A DNA stretch of 64,000 nt from assembly GCA_964351365.1 (NCBI GenBank), contig CAYGNP010000010.1:1-64000 (forward strand), given 5' to 3'. Under the pieces are notes generated by a model. The model saw nothing but the letters and a program-made list of their open reading frames with translations, did not search any database and was not told the DNA's origin. This DNA comes from UBA1672 sp964351365 (GTDB lineage Bacteria; Pseudomonadota; Alphaproteobacteria; Micavibrionales; Micavibrionaceae). Positions within the stretch are counted from its first letter, which is position 1. Every line of letters starts with the position of its first letter. Positions 32,681 through 41,212 of this stretch are shown here, in pieces. Both the position numbers and the translations under genes were made by a program.

Positions 32681-33606
32681 TGAGTGCGTGGAGCCCTGAT
32701 GAGCAGTCACTGAGGCAAGAGCCTTATCGCGTTTTACTTAAACGCGGGGAGTTTGTTGATTCATCGCGTGATGGGCGCGCTGTGCCGTTCAAGCTTTATC
32801 ATCCTGACGCACCGGATCTGAGGGATTTGCCTGTGGTTGTCTGGAGTCACGGATTTGGCGGTAATCATGATGGTGCATCGTTTATATCGCGGTTTTTGGC
32901 GGGGCAGGGCTATGTGCTTGTGCATATTACGCATCACGGCACGGATAGTTCACTATGGGAGGGCAAAGAGGGGCACCCGTGGGATATTCTGCGCAAAGTC
33001 AAGGTGCCGCGCTCTGCGACAATGAACCGTATGCTGGATGTGCCTTTTGTACTGGATCAGCTGCCCTTATGGATGGAGCAGAATCCTGAGGTCGGGGCGC
33101 TAATGGATTTGACGCGCCTTGGTATGTCCGGGCATAGTTTTGGTGCGATGACAACGCAGGTTATGGCAGGGATGCGCTTTCCGGATCAGGATGGAGCGTT
33201 GATTTCCATGCCGGAGAAGCGCTTTAAGGCGGGTATCCTCTATAGTCCCGTGCCGATTGCGCATTTGACTGACGCCGCGCCGCAGGAGATTTATGGCTCT
33301 ATTGACCTGCCCTTGTTCCACATGACCGGTACGCTGGATGATTCGCCGATTGAGCATTATGGCTATGAGCACCGCCTGATTGTGCGGGATCATGCAGGCC
33401 ATCCGGAGCAATATCTTCATGTTCTTGAGGGCGGGGATCATATGATTTATAACGGCACACGCGGTAAATTAGCAAATAATCCTATGCGTGAGGTGCATGA
33501 GAGGGAGATTATGCACGGCGCGTTTGCGTTCTGGCAGGCGTATTTGAAGGATGATGAGAGGGCGGGAGCCTGGCTGGAGGAAAGATATGCTGGAAAAAAT
33601 GGATAA
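32680..33606 (+). CDS. Alpha/beta hydrolase, PAF-acetylhydrolase-like
   Basis: 308 residues, no signal peptide. The oxyanion region PVVVWSHGFGGN and nucleophile elbow GMSGHSFGA (Ser153) fit the alpha/beta-hydrolase fold. Acid and His are probably in TGTLDDSP and GGDHMIY. The family resembles bacterial platelet-activating factor acetylhydrolase-like or dienelactone-hydrolase-like enzymes; the substrate is unknown. TAATG joins sspB and this gene with a one-base overlap, so they are coupled. The 3' end overlaps the next ABC ATPase gene by 20 bases. Confidence 0.8.
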   Translation: MSAWSPDEQSLRQEPYRVLLKRGEFVDSSRDGRAVPFKLYHPDAPDLRDLPVVVWSHGFGGNHDGASFISRFLAGQGYVLVHITHHGTDSSLWEGKEGHPWDILRKVKVPRSATMNRMLDVPFVLDQLPLWMEQNPEVGALMDLTRLGMSGHSFGAMTTQVMAGMRFPDQDGALISMPEKRFKAGILYSPVPIAHLTDAAPQEIYGSIDLPLFHMTGTLDDSPIEHYGYEHRLIVRDHAGHPEQYLHVLEGGDHMIYNGTRGKLANNPMREVHEREIMHGAFAFWQAYLKDDERAGAWLEERYAGKNG

Positions 33607-34528
33607 CGCCATTGAAATCAGGAATTTAAACAAAACTTATAAGGCCAGCAAGCGTATGGCTCAGAAGGTTGCACTAAAGAGTGTGGATCTGGATATTCCG
33701 CGCGGGTCGATTTTTGGGTTATTGGGGCCGAACGGGGCAGGGAAGTCCACGATTATCAATATAATGGCGGGTCTGGTTCTTAAGACATCTGGCTCGGTTA
33801 AAATCTGCGGGTTTGATATTGATGTGAATGAGCGCAATGCGAAGGCCTCGATTGGGGTGGTGCCGCAGGAGATTAATTTTGACCCCTATTTTACGCCCTA
33901 TGAATCGCTAGAGTTGCAGGCGGGGCTATATGGTGTGCCGAAATCTGCGCGCAGGAGCATGGACATTCTGGAGATGGTGGGCCTTGGGGATAAGCGCGAT
34001 GCTTATGTGCGGGCATTATCAGGGGGGATGAAGCGGCGTTTGCTGGTGGCTAAGGCGATGGTGCACAGCCCGCAGGTTCTGGTGCTGGATGAACCGACGG
34101 CGGGGGTGGATATTGAGCTGCGCCGGCAGATGTGGGCGAATGTGAAGGCCCTGAACGCGCAAGGTGTTACAATTTTACTGACCACGCATTATCTGGAGGA
34201 GGCGCAGGAGCTGTGTGAGCGTATCGCTATTATTAATCATGGCGAGATTGTTGCCTGTGAGAATAAGGATACGCTGATAAAGCGAATCGATCATAAGGAG
34301 ATTCTGTTTAAACTGGATCGAGGAATCCGTGATTTACCAGAAAGCCTGAATGCATTCACAGCGCACATTAAATCACCCAATGAAATTTGCGTGAGTTACA
34401 GCGCCGATGTTCAAAGTGTTGGGGTTATTATAGAAGCCTTGCAAGGTGCGGGATACGGCATAGTCGATATCACAACAGATCAAAGTGATCTGGAAGATAT
34501 TTTTGTTCGTCTAACAGCTACATCCTAA
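33587..34528 (+). CDS. ABC transporter ATP-binding protein, no adjacent permease
   Basis: 313 residues. Walker A GPNGAGKST at 47-55, signature LSGGMKRRLLVAKAM, Walker B QVLVLDEPTAGVDIEL, H-loop TTHYLEEAQEL. It is of the ABC-2 exporter type (YadG/NodI-like), normally followed by a permease gene such as yadH, but none follows here. Start 33587 has GGAGG at six bases and overlaps the hydrolase gene by 20 bases. The C-terminal 90 residues (VDITTDQSDLEDIFVRLT) are the usual ABC-2 C-terminal extension. The partner permease must be elsewhere or is missing. Confidence 0.85.
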   Translation: MLEKMDNAIEIRNLNKTYKASKRMAQKVALKSVDLDIPRGSIFGLLGPNGAGKSTIINIMAGLVLKTSGSVKICGFDIDVNERNAKASIGVVPQEINFDPYFTPYESLELQAGLYGVPKSARRSMDILEMVGLGDKRDAYVRALSGGMKRRLLVAKAMVHSPQVLVLDEPTAGVDIELRRQMWANVKALNAQGVTILLTTHYLEEAQELCERIAIINHGEIVACENKDTLIKRIDHKEILFKLDRGIRDLPESLNAFTAHIKSPNEICVSYSADVQSVGVIIEALQGAGYGIVDITTDQSDLEDIFVRLTATS

Positions 34529-34589
34529 AAGAGCAACAGACGAGTGTTTAAAAGATTCCTGTTTTTCTTGCATGTGTGGATAAAATGTG

Positions 34590-34716
34590 ATGATATTATT
34601 TCACAAGCAGGAAATATATTTAACGATAAAGCGGACCGTTCCACCGCTCGTTATAAGAATTTAGTTTCCGCTGATTGAGTAGTTTAACGTTTCCTAGGTT
34701 TAAAGTGACTCAAAAG
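34590..34716 (+). ncRNA. Candidate structured RNA between ABC cassettes
   Basis: In a 250-base gap without genes, AACGA...GCGG pairs with CCGC-TCGTT (about 34622-34655) and TTGAGT pairs with ACTCAA (about 34675-34714) with inner TTTAA/TTAAA pairing. A clear terminator follows at 34716-34750. A possible promoter (TTGCAT near 34570) lies upstream. No known RNA family is recognised; a leader of the downstream ABC gene is an alternative. Confidence 0.35.
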
Positions 34717-34750
34717 AGCGTCTGGTAAGAGGTTGCCAGGCGCTTTTTTT
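34716..34750 (+). terminator. Rho-independent terminator
   Basis: AGCGTCTGG (34717-34725) pairs with CCAGGCGCT (34736-34744), one T-G wobble, followed by a run of Ts to 34750. It lies about 190 bases after the preceding ABC ATPase gene and 30 bases before the next one, so it ends either a long 3' region or a small RNA. Confidence 0.8.
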
Positions 34751-34781
34751 GAGTTTAAGCTTTTTTCGTAAGAGAGGTTTT

Positions 34782-35705
34782 ATGCTCAATGTTGAAAAGC
34801 TCACATTCGAATATGACGGGAAGAATGTTCTTCAGAATGTTTCTTTTTCTGTTCGTAAAGGCAGCGTGGTCGCTCTTGTGGGTCCAAATGGGGCAGGTAA
34901 GACAACGCTTATGCGTTGCCTTGTCGCTTTAGCTCAGCCTGTTTCGGGAAGAATATTGGTGGATGGTCTGGATACACGGCTTAATCCGCGTGAAGTTCAT
35001 CGCCGTACCGGATATTTGTCAGATTTTTTCGGGCTTTATGACCGCTTGAGTGTTCATAAGTGTCTTTTGCATACGGCGTCTTGTCACAACATCATGGGTG
35101 ATGCGCAGAAAGAACGTGTTGAGGACGTTATTCAGAACACAGGTCTTCAGGATTACAGGGACAAGAAGGCAGGCAGTTTATCCCGTGGTTATAGACAGAG
35201 GCTGGGGGTTGCGATTGCGACGCTTCACAAGCCAAAGATTTTGATTTTGGATGAACCTGCTTCCGGGATGGATCCTGAGGCACGCGTCAAGTTATCCGAG
35301 TTAATGCTTCGTTTGAAAGCACAGGGAATGACGATTTTAGTCTCTTCGCATATTCTTGCAGAGCTTGAAGATTACTGTGATGACATGCTGGTTTTGCGCG
35401 AGGGGCGGCTGGTTGATCACGTGGTGTACGACGCCGAGCGTCCTGCACAGCGAAGGCATGTCGTTGTAAGCTGTCTTCATCCTCAGGAGAAATATGTTGC
35501 GCTTTTAGAGGGTGTTGAGCAAGTAAGTCATTCCAAGCTTGATCAGACGGGGTTTTCTTTTGAGTTTGCGGGTACTGATAGTGAACTTGCGGAGATATTG
35601 GCGCTGCTCGTGCGCTCGGGTGTTGCTGTGACGGGGTTTGAAGCGCGCAAGAAAAGCCTGCAAAATGCTTATATGGAACTGGCCGAGAAAGAGGTGCAAA
35701 AATGA
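34782..35705 (+). CDS. ABC transporter ATP-binding protein (paired with membrane subunit)
   Basis: 307 residues. Walker A GPNGAGKTT at 34-42, signature region LSRGYRQRLGVA (a variant of LSGGQ), Walker B ILILDEPASGMDPEA, H-loop SSHILAELEDYCDD. The start at 34782 has GAGAGG five bases upstream. It overlaps the membrane subunit gene by 4 bases (ATGA), so the two make one transporter. ABC-2 type ATPases of this kind serve export or membrane-remodelling systems such as gliding or drug export; the substrate is not evident. Confidence 0.85.
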   Translation: MLNVEKLTFEYDGKNVLQNVSFSVRKGSVVALVGPNGAGKTTLMRCLVALAQPVSGRILVDGLDTRLNPREVHRRTGYLSDFFGLYDRLSVHKCLLHTASCHNIMGDAQKERVEDVIQNTGLQDYRDKKAGSLSRGYRQRLGVAIATLHKPKILILDEPASGMDPEARVKLSELMLRLKAQGMTILVSSHILAELEDYCDDMLVLREGRLVDHVVYDAERPAQRRHVVVSCLHPQEKYVALLEGVEQVSHSKLDQTGFSFEFAGTDSELAEILALLVRSGVAVTGFEARKKSLQNAYMELAEKEVQK

Positions 35706-37267
35706 AAATTCTTGGGCCTGAGTTTCAAAGAAATGTATGGTTGCGGTTTTCCGGTTTTAACCTGGCTCTTATGCCGGTTTTGCTTGGAATTATTCTCGTT
35801 CTGACCTATTTGTCGAATTTGGGTTACGAGCAGTCTGCTGGGGCCATCAGTGCGCTGAATAACAATCATCCGCTGGCTAAACAGGCATTGATTCCGTTGC
35901 ATTGGAGTTATGGTTCTCATTATGTCATGGTTTCTCTGCTTGTTATCATGCTGTTTATTGTCGGAATTCAGGAGGCGGCCTCTTCTTTTACGTCCGAGCT
36001 CCGTGACAAAACATGGGATATGCAAAAGATTTCAGCTATTTCGCCTATTCATATTGTGATCGGGAAACTTTTCGGCACGACGTCTTATGTGTGGTATTTT
36101 TCATTTGGGCTGATTGCGTGCATTTTGTACGTTTATAGTCATGTGCCGCTTGATCGCAAGGTTTTGCCTGAGGTGGCTGTGTATCCTGATTTTAGCGATA
36201 TTGTACTTCTTGGCTTTTTAATTGTTTTTTGTGCGTTTACCGGGCATTTGATCGCCGCGGTCGTGAGTATTCAAAGTTTGGTGAGGGGGGTACACTCAAG
36301 TTTCAGAGGGCTTGTCGCCGGATTTATTTTTTCTTTTTTTACGTACTCTATTCTCAGGATTTTATTTGATATTCCTCTCGTAGCGGAAGATCTTTCATTG
36401 CTTCGGAATGCACCCACGATTCACTGGTATGGCGGTGAATTTAAGACTAATTTATTTCTGTTTTACGTTTTGCTGTTTTTTGTTTTTTGGGCGTTTGTCG
36501 GGTTGTACCGCCTTGTTCGAACAGAGCTTAATTTTCAACGCTATCCATTTGTATGGCTGCTCTTCTTGCTCTCACTCAGTGCATTGTTCGCGGGTATGGG
36601 CGTAAAAGAAATTGAAAGTGTGTCGTTCGGTTATCTTACTGAGCGCAAGAAGGCGTTTCAATTTTCATTCATTCCGTTCTGCATATTTTTTGTAGCGCTT
36701 TATTCTTCGGTTTATTCATATTCTTCGAACTTAAGCGGTTATTTGAGGCTTTTGAATGCCGTGCGTGAGAAAAATATCAAACGTGTTTTGGAGACTTTAC
36801 CTGACTGGATTGCCATTCTTCCTTTCATCCTTATTCTTCTTGCGTTAGTTTCACTGAATAAAATAAGTCATGTTGATTCAGTTAATATGCGTTTATTTTT
36901 GGTCGCATGTCTTTTATTTTTGGCGCGTGATGGGTTTATGATGCACTTTATCTATCTCGGCAACCGTTTTAAGCGCGCTGGAATTCTTTTTATTCTTTAT
37001 ATCGCCTTTGCGTATGTCATTATTCCGATGTTCGTCTTTAACATTATCCGGCTTTTTGACGGTGGTATTTTCAGTAATGGACAAGGCTGGGATGCGTTTC
37101 TTGAGGGTTCTGATCCTTTTGCCTATGTTATTGCCGTGTTTTACCCGTTTGTTCTAAAAAGCGGCGGGGTTTTGTTTCTTCTGCCGGTCTTGGTTCAAAC
37201 CGTATTATTTGGAGTATTGCTCTGGCGGGTTATAGTGCGCTATAAAGAAGTTCCTGCGCGCCCGTAG
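35702..37267 (+). CDS. ABC-2-type membrane subunit, 521 aa
   Basis: 521 residues with about twelve hydrophobic helices and a long charged stretch near residue 130 (DRKVLPEVAVYPDFSD). It begins MKILGPEFQRNVWLRFSG, with the elbow typical of ABC-2 permeases, and has GIQEAASSFTSELRDKTWDMQKISAISP, a common feature near helix 2-3. The start overlaps the ATPase gene by 4 bases, so translational coupling is likely. Its stop (TAG at 37265-37267) lies inside the tRNA-Arg gene, which begins at 37258. Confidence 0.75.
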   Translation: MKILGPEFQRNVWLRFSGFNLALMPVLLGIILVLTYLSNLGYEQSAGAISALNNNHPLAKQALIPLHWSYGSHYVMVSLLVIMLFIVGIQEAASSFTSELRDKTWDMQKISAISPIHIVIGKLFGTTSYVWYFSFGLIACILYVYSHVPLDRKVLPEVAVYPDFSDIVLLGFLIVFCAFTGHLIAAVVSIQSLVRGVHSSFRGLVAGFIFSFFTYSILRILFDIPLVAEDLSLLRNAPTIHWYGGEFKTNLFLFYVLLFFVFWAFVGLYRLVRTELNFQRYPFVWLLFLLSLSALFAGMGVKEIESVSFGYLTERKKAFQFSFIPFCIFFVALYSSVYSYSSNLSGYLRLLNAVREKNIKRVLETLPDWIAILPFILILLALVSLNKISHVDSVNMRLFLVACLLFLARDGFMMHFIYLGNRFKRAGILFILYIAFAYVIIPMFVFNIIRLFDGGIFSNGQGWDAFLEGSDPFAYVIAVFYPFVLKSGGVLFLLPVLVQTVLFGVLLWRVIVRYKEVPARP

Positions 37268-37333
37268 CTCAGGGGATAGAGCACTGGTTTCCGGAGCCAG
37301 GGGTCGGAGGTTCGAATCCTCCCGGGCGCGCCA
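37258..37333 (+). tRNA. tRNA-Arg(CCG)
   Basis: 76 bases ending in encoded CCA. Acceptor arms GCGCCCG/CGGGCGC, D-arm GCTC...GAGC, anticodon arm CTGGT/GCCAG with loop TTCCGGA, giving anticodon CCG for CGG codons. T-arm GGAGG-TTCGAAT-CCTCC. The cloverleaf is complete. The 5' end overlaps the last ten bases of the preceding ABC membrane-subunit gene. Confidence 0.97.
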
Positions 37334-37350
37334 CAGTTCTGGTCTTGGTC

Positions 37351-38304
37351 ATGTTTAGTCTTTTCCAATCTTCACAAATAAAAGTTCAGCGTTTGTTTGA
37401 CTATGCGGGGCATGATCCGTTTTTTGAGCGGGTCAGCCATGATTTGATTGATTTTGGCCATGATATACGGTTTTCGTTATTTGGCGGGTCAGGGGCGTAT
37501 AGGCCTTATGGTTTATGCACTGATGTTCTGGATTCACCAGAAAAATACGAAAAATTTCACATAGGGTTTTCTAGGGCGCATGAGCGTGGGGAGATGAACG
37601 CAAGGATCGTTCTTCCTGCGCTGGGCGGGCAGGGCAGGGCGGCGCATCTGTTCCTACATGAGATGATGCATTTTTATCAGGATATGTGTGGGCTGTATTT
37701 GGTTCCCTTGCAGGAGAGGGGCGTGTTTCCGTTTGCTCTTGATGCTTATAGCGAAATTGTAGCCATTTTATTTAGTGAGGCGTGGGCGCAGACCGAAGCC
37801 ATTCGTGCGAGCTGGGCGATCAGGGAAAAGGGTGATGATCTTGGCTGGCGGGGGGCGGTGTCTTCTCCGGATTGGGGTGATCTGGCGCGGCGCTATGATG
37901 ATGATTTAAGTGCGGGCGCAGATGAGGCGAAGGCTGCGGCGAATGTGTTTGAGGGATGGTATGCCAAGCCTCAGCGCGGGGTTTATGAGCGGCATGCTCT
38001 GGGCATATATCAGCAAAATTTGAAGCGTTATCACGAAAATGCACCGGGCGTTTTGGGTATTGACCCGTATTTGCGCCGTCTTGAGTTGCTGATGCTGTTG
38101 GCGCGTCTTCCGCAGGGTGCTGTGCCGCGTTTTTTTGCGCATCTGGATTGGAGTAAGCCTGCGTTTTGTGTACCTCTGATTGATCTTGGTGGTTATGGGG
38201 AGGCGGAGAATCCAAATATTCAGGAGATTCGGTGCGGATCGCCGCCCTATTTATGGGCGCGGCTGCGGGAGGAGGAGATTAAGCGCTCGGAGATTATGTT
38301 TTGA
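37351..38304 (+). CDS. Hypothetical protein with HExxH zinc-metallopeptidase motif
   Basis: 317 residues, no signal peptide. HLFLHEMMHFYQDM at about 100-113 contains HExxH (His103, Glu104, His107), a zincin signature, and DAYSEIVAILFSEAWAQTEA farther on may supply a third ligand. Similarity to the DUF6782-type putative metallopeptidases is my impression, not verified. Other stretches (YEKFHIGFSRAHERGEMNARI) are not recognised. It starts 17 bases after the tRNA end and converges with the LamG-like gene, with one base between the stops. Proteolytic activity is inferred only from the motif. Confidence 0.6.
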   Translation: MFSLFQSSQIKVQRLFDYAGHDPFFERVSHDLIDFGHDIRFSLFGGSGAYRPYGLCTDVLDSPEKYEKFHIGFSRAHERGEMNARIVLPALGGQGRAAHLFLHEMMHFYQDMCGLYLVPLQERGVFPFALDAYSEIVAILFSEAWAQTEAIRASWAIREKGDDLGWRGAVSSPDWGDLARRYDDDLSAGADEAKAAANVFEGWYAKPQRGVYERHALGIYQQNLKRYHENAPGVLGIDPYLRRLELLMLLARLPQGAVPRFFAHLDWSKPAFCVPLIDLGGYGEAENPNIQEIRCGSPPYLWARLREEEIKRSEIMF

Positions 38305-38305
38305 G

Positions 38306-41212
38306 CTATTTGCCAACGTCCAATACGCCATTTCCATCACAATACTGAAAGCGATCGGTGTTATAGTTCATCGCACCTTCTGAACCAATTGGCGCGGTGC
38401 AACCACCAGTTCCGCTGTTATGCGCTGCCATAAACCAGATCACAGACCCATCACACCATTGGTAGGTATTGGCATAGGTGTTATAGAAATATTCTCCGGC
38501 AGAGGTGCAGGGTATTTGCCTATCGGCATTGGCGTAAATGAATGCGATTTCATCCGGATCCAGGGCGCGTGAATAAAGCCTTACGTCATCGACAGCGCCA
38601 AAAAAACCGTTCGCGCCGCCAGGTCTTGAGGCAATTGTAAATGAGCCGGTGTCTAATGTGGCTGAAAAATCACCTGAAGCCGTGGTGTCGCTTACCATCT
38701 CAACGCCATCAATGTAAAGCCGTGCAGCGTTATCCGTTCCTCTCAAAACCGCAACATGATGCCACCTATCACTGGCGATATCAGGAAGATCATATTGTAG
38801 CTGATCAAGTCCGTTATCCTTATCAAGACGGGCGGATAACCTGTTATTTGTTCCATCAAATGCTATATTCACACCGCGCCAGCTCGGCGACTCATTCCGA
38901 AATGCAAGAATGTTTTGTCCTGATGAAGTGTCAGAGGAAGGCCGAAACCATGCCATGACCGTAAAGGGGCCGCTTCCGGGGTTCATAACAGAATTGGAAG
39001 GAATATTTACTCTATAATTTATATTGTCGGCAAAATTAATTCCGGTATCAACCGGCGCCGCGACACTGTTTCCTGCCGGGCCAAACGCAGTATAAGTTCC
39101 AATATTACCGTTTCCGGAACTATCAGCCGCAGTTGCACCGCTTGTACCGGTTGTCTCATCCAGTTTCCAATGCCCGATAAGACCGCCAAGCAAGTTTGCT
39201 TTATCCTTACCTGCATTATAAAGAGCGGTAATTTCAGATTCAGTGATTGCACGGGGATAAATGCGAACATCATCAATTCTACCGTCACTGTAATAAGGGG
39301 GATTGGAGGAGGAATAATCGCCAATCCCGATGGCTCCTATGCCAGTTGATGAATAAGCCATGTTGGCGGCTGTACCATCATATGTTCCACCATCATCAAC
39401 CCCGTTAATATATATGCTCATATCCGAAGAGCTTCGTATAATCCCCACAACATGATACCATTGACCAACGGATAAACCCGTTGTTCCCGTTTTGGAACGC
39501 CTCCTTGCACTAGTGGTTGTCCCTAAATTATCCCCATAATTAATACTAATACGGCCATCACCTAAAGCACGCATCCAAAAGCCACTGTAACTATCTTCCT
39601 TATAGTCACTGCGATAAACGCTAAATACATTCGTAAAATCATCGGCCCGCACCCACGCCGAAATCGTAACAGGCAAAGGCGGCTTGAGGTGTCCGTCTGT
39701 CCCCAAAGAGATGTAATCATCCGTGCCATCAAAATTGAGTGCTGTATCAATAGGACCGTCTATACTATTCGAACCACTGAGCCCGCCAATCATGGAGGCG
39801 TTATTTATATAAACAGAGCTGTCTCTTGCAACTGTTCCGCTAGTTTCATCCAGTTTGAAATGAGCAATAGGGCCTTCATAGAGATCGTTGATTTCTTCGG
39901 CGGTCAGGTCATAATTATAAATTCTAATATCATCTATCGATCCATAGAGACCATTGCTGGATAGTGATTTTCCTATACGAAACTCATCAATTATTTTTTG
40001 AGGGGCAATCGTACCCGAAAACGACGTTTCCAATGTGCCGTTCACATAAAAACTCAATAATCCTGCAGAGTTTCTCGTTACGCCGTAATGATACCAGATG
40101 TTATCTGTAGGTGTAAAATTGGTGTCATAAGTGGCATCGCCACTACCATCATTAAGAATAATATGTACTTCGCCGGACGTTAATACGATCCTGAAATCGT
40201 TTGTTGAGTTTGCCCCTCCATTCTTACCAAAAAAATGACCGGATCCCGTTTCAGAACTTGAAACTTTCATCCACCCGGAAAATGAAAAGGTATCATTAAT
40301 AGGCGTTCCGGCATTATTCGGCCCCCTGAGTTGTGACCCGTCATCAAATGTTACGGCCGAACCGCGTGGCCCTGCTTCCCATCCTATCGTCCCTTCAAAA
40401 GTTGTAAGGTCTTGTGCTTCTTTACTGTCTGCGGCTGTCGTTCCCGTTCCTTCGTCAAACGTCCAGACATGTTTGGGGCCAAGTTGTTCGAAGCAATATA
40501 AAGCGCGATTAGTATTGCAAGCCAAGGTTGGCTGATTTGTCCAACCCGCATCCGTTGAACTGGAAGCCCCACCTTTTACTGTTACACCGCCGGAGGACGT
40601 AAAATCAACGCAATGACTTGTTGAAGAATTTTGCAATCCAAATTCTGTAACATTTGTAAAAACTCCACTTGGACCAGCCCCCTGAACCTCTGTAACGTTT
40701 AACCTTGAATTGATTGTTCCACTAACAAGATCGGTCCAATCATCCGCAATTTGAACTCCATCAACGCGCACATATGGCATACTCGCTCGCTCAAACACAA
40801 AAGCGGGGGCGCTGTATGGATTACTGTTTGCGATCCAGGCAATATATCTGCCAGAGAGCCCCGCTGTTTCCGCGCGGGTCTGACAATATGTGTTTGCACC
40901 CTGCACTCCGCCTAATGAGCCGTTTGTCGTTGTACTGCTAATAAAAGCAACCCGTTCATCCGGATCACCACCACAAGCACCATAGCCGCAATCATTTGAG
41001 CTTGAACTGGCGGGGCCGGTGAAGAATGCATTCACCATATCCACCCAGTTGGTGCCGTCGCAATAGCGCAAGGCATCATCGGCAGTGAAATATTCGATTT
41101 CCCCTGCAACACCAGCGACGCCGTCTTCGTTATTGCTGCATGCGGCATGAGCCGATATCGAAGAAATGATAATTACAAAAAAGACAGCAAAAAAGCGCGT
41201 ATTTACAATCAC
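38306..41212 (-). CDS. Secreted LamG-repeat protein with DUF1554-like domain
   Basis: 968 residues from a GTG that overlaps the upstream stop by 4 bases (GTGA), with GGGAGG upstream. The signal peptide (VNTRFFAVFFVIIISSISAHA) is followed at once by Cys. Order: Cys module (CSNNEDGV...YCDGTNW), a DUF1554-like region at about 85-250 (GSLGGVQGANTYCQTRAE ... NRALYCFEQ), and three LamG/jelly-roll domains at about 255-450, 450-680 and 685-895 (each ends in a DDVRIYxRxL-like strand, e.g. GRIDDVRIYPRAI). At the end are two Cys modules (CTSAGEYFYNTYANTYQWCDG, then CTAPIGSEGAMNYN). LamG folds often bind glycans. It follows the other LamG gene in one operon. Confidence 0.8.
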   Translation of the reverse strand: MIVNTRFFAVFFVIIISSISAHAACSNNEDGVAGVAGEIEYFTADDALRYCDGTNWVDMVNAFFTGPASSSSNDCGYGACGGDPDERVAFISSTTTNGSLGGVQGANTYCQTRAETAGLSGRYIAWIANSNPYSAPAFVFERASMPYVRVDGVQIADDWTDLVSGTINSRLNVTEVQGAGPSGVFTNVTEFGLQNSSTSHCVDFTSSGGVTVKGGASSSTDAGWTNQPTLACNTNRALYCFEQLGPKHVWTFDEGTGTTAADSKEAQDLTTFEGTIGWEAGPRGSAVTFDDGSQLRGPNNAGTPINDTFSFSGWMKVSSSETGSGHFFGKNGGANSTNDFRIVLTSGEVHIILNDGSGDATYDTNFTPTDNIWYHYGVTRNSAGLLSFYVNGTLETSFSGTIAPQKIIDEFRIGKSLSSNGLYGSIDDIRIYNYDLTAEEINDLYEGPIAHFKLDETSGTVARDSSVYINNASMIGGLSGSNSIDGPIDTALNFDGTDDYISLGTDGHLKPPLPVTISAWVRADDFTNVFSVYRSDYKEDSYSGFWMRALGDGRISINYGDNLGTTTSARRRSKTGTTGLSVGQWYHVVGIIRSSSDMSIYINGVDDGGTYDGTAANMAYSSTGIGAIGIGDYSSSNPPYYSDGRIDDVRIYPRAITESEITALYNAGKDKANLLGGLIGHWKLDETTGTSGATAADSSGNGNIGTYTAFGPAGNSVAAPVDTGINFADNINYRVNIPSNSVMNPGSGPFTVMAWFRPSSDTSSGQNILAFRNESPSWRGVNIAFDGTNNRLSARLDKDNGLDQLQYDLPDIASDRWHHVAVLRGTDNAARLYIDGVEMVSDTTASGDFSATLDTGSFTIASRPGGANGFFGAVDDVRLYSRALDPDEIAFIYANADRQIPCTSAGEYFYNTYANTYQWCDGSVIWFMAAHNSGTGGCTAPIGSEGAMNYNTDRFQYCDGNGVLDVGK

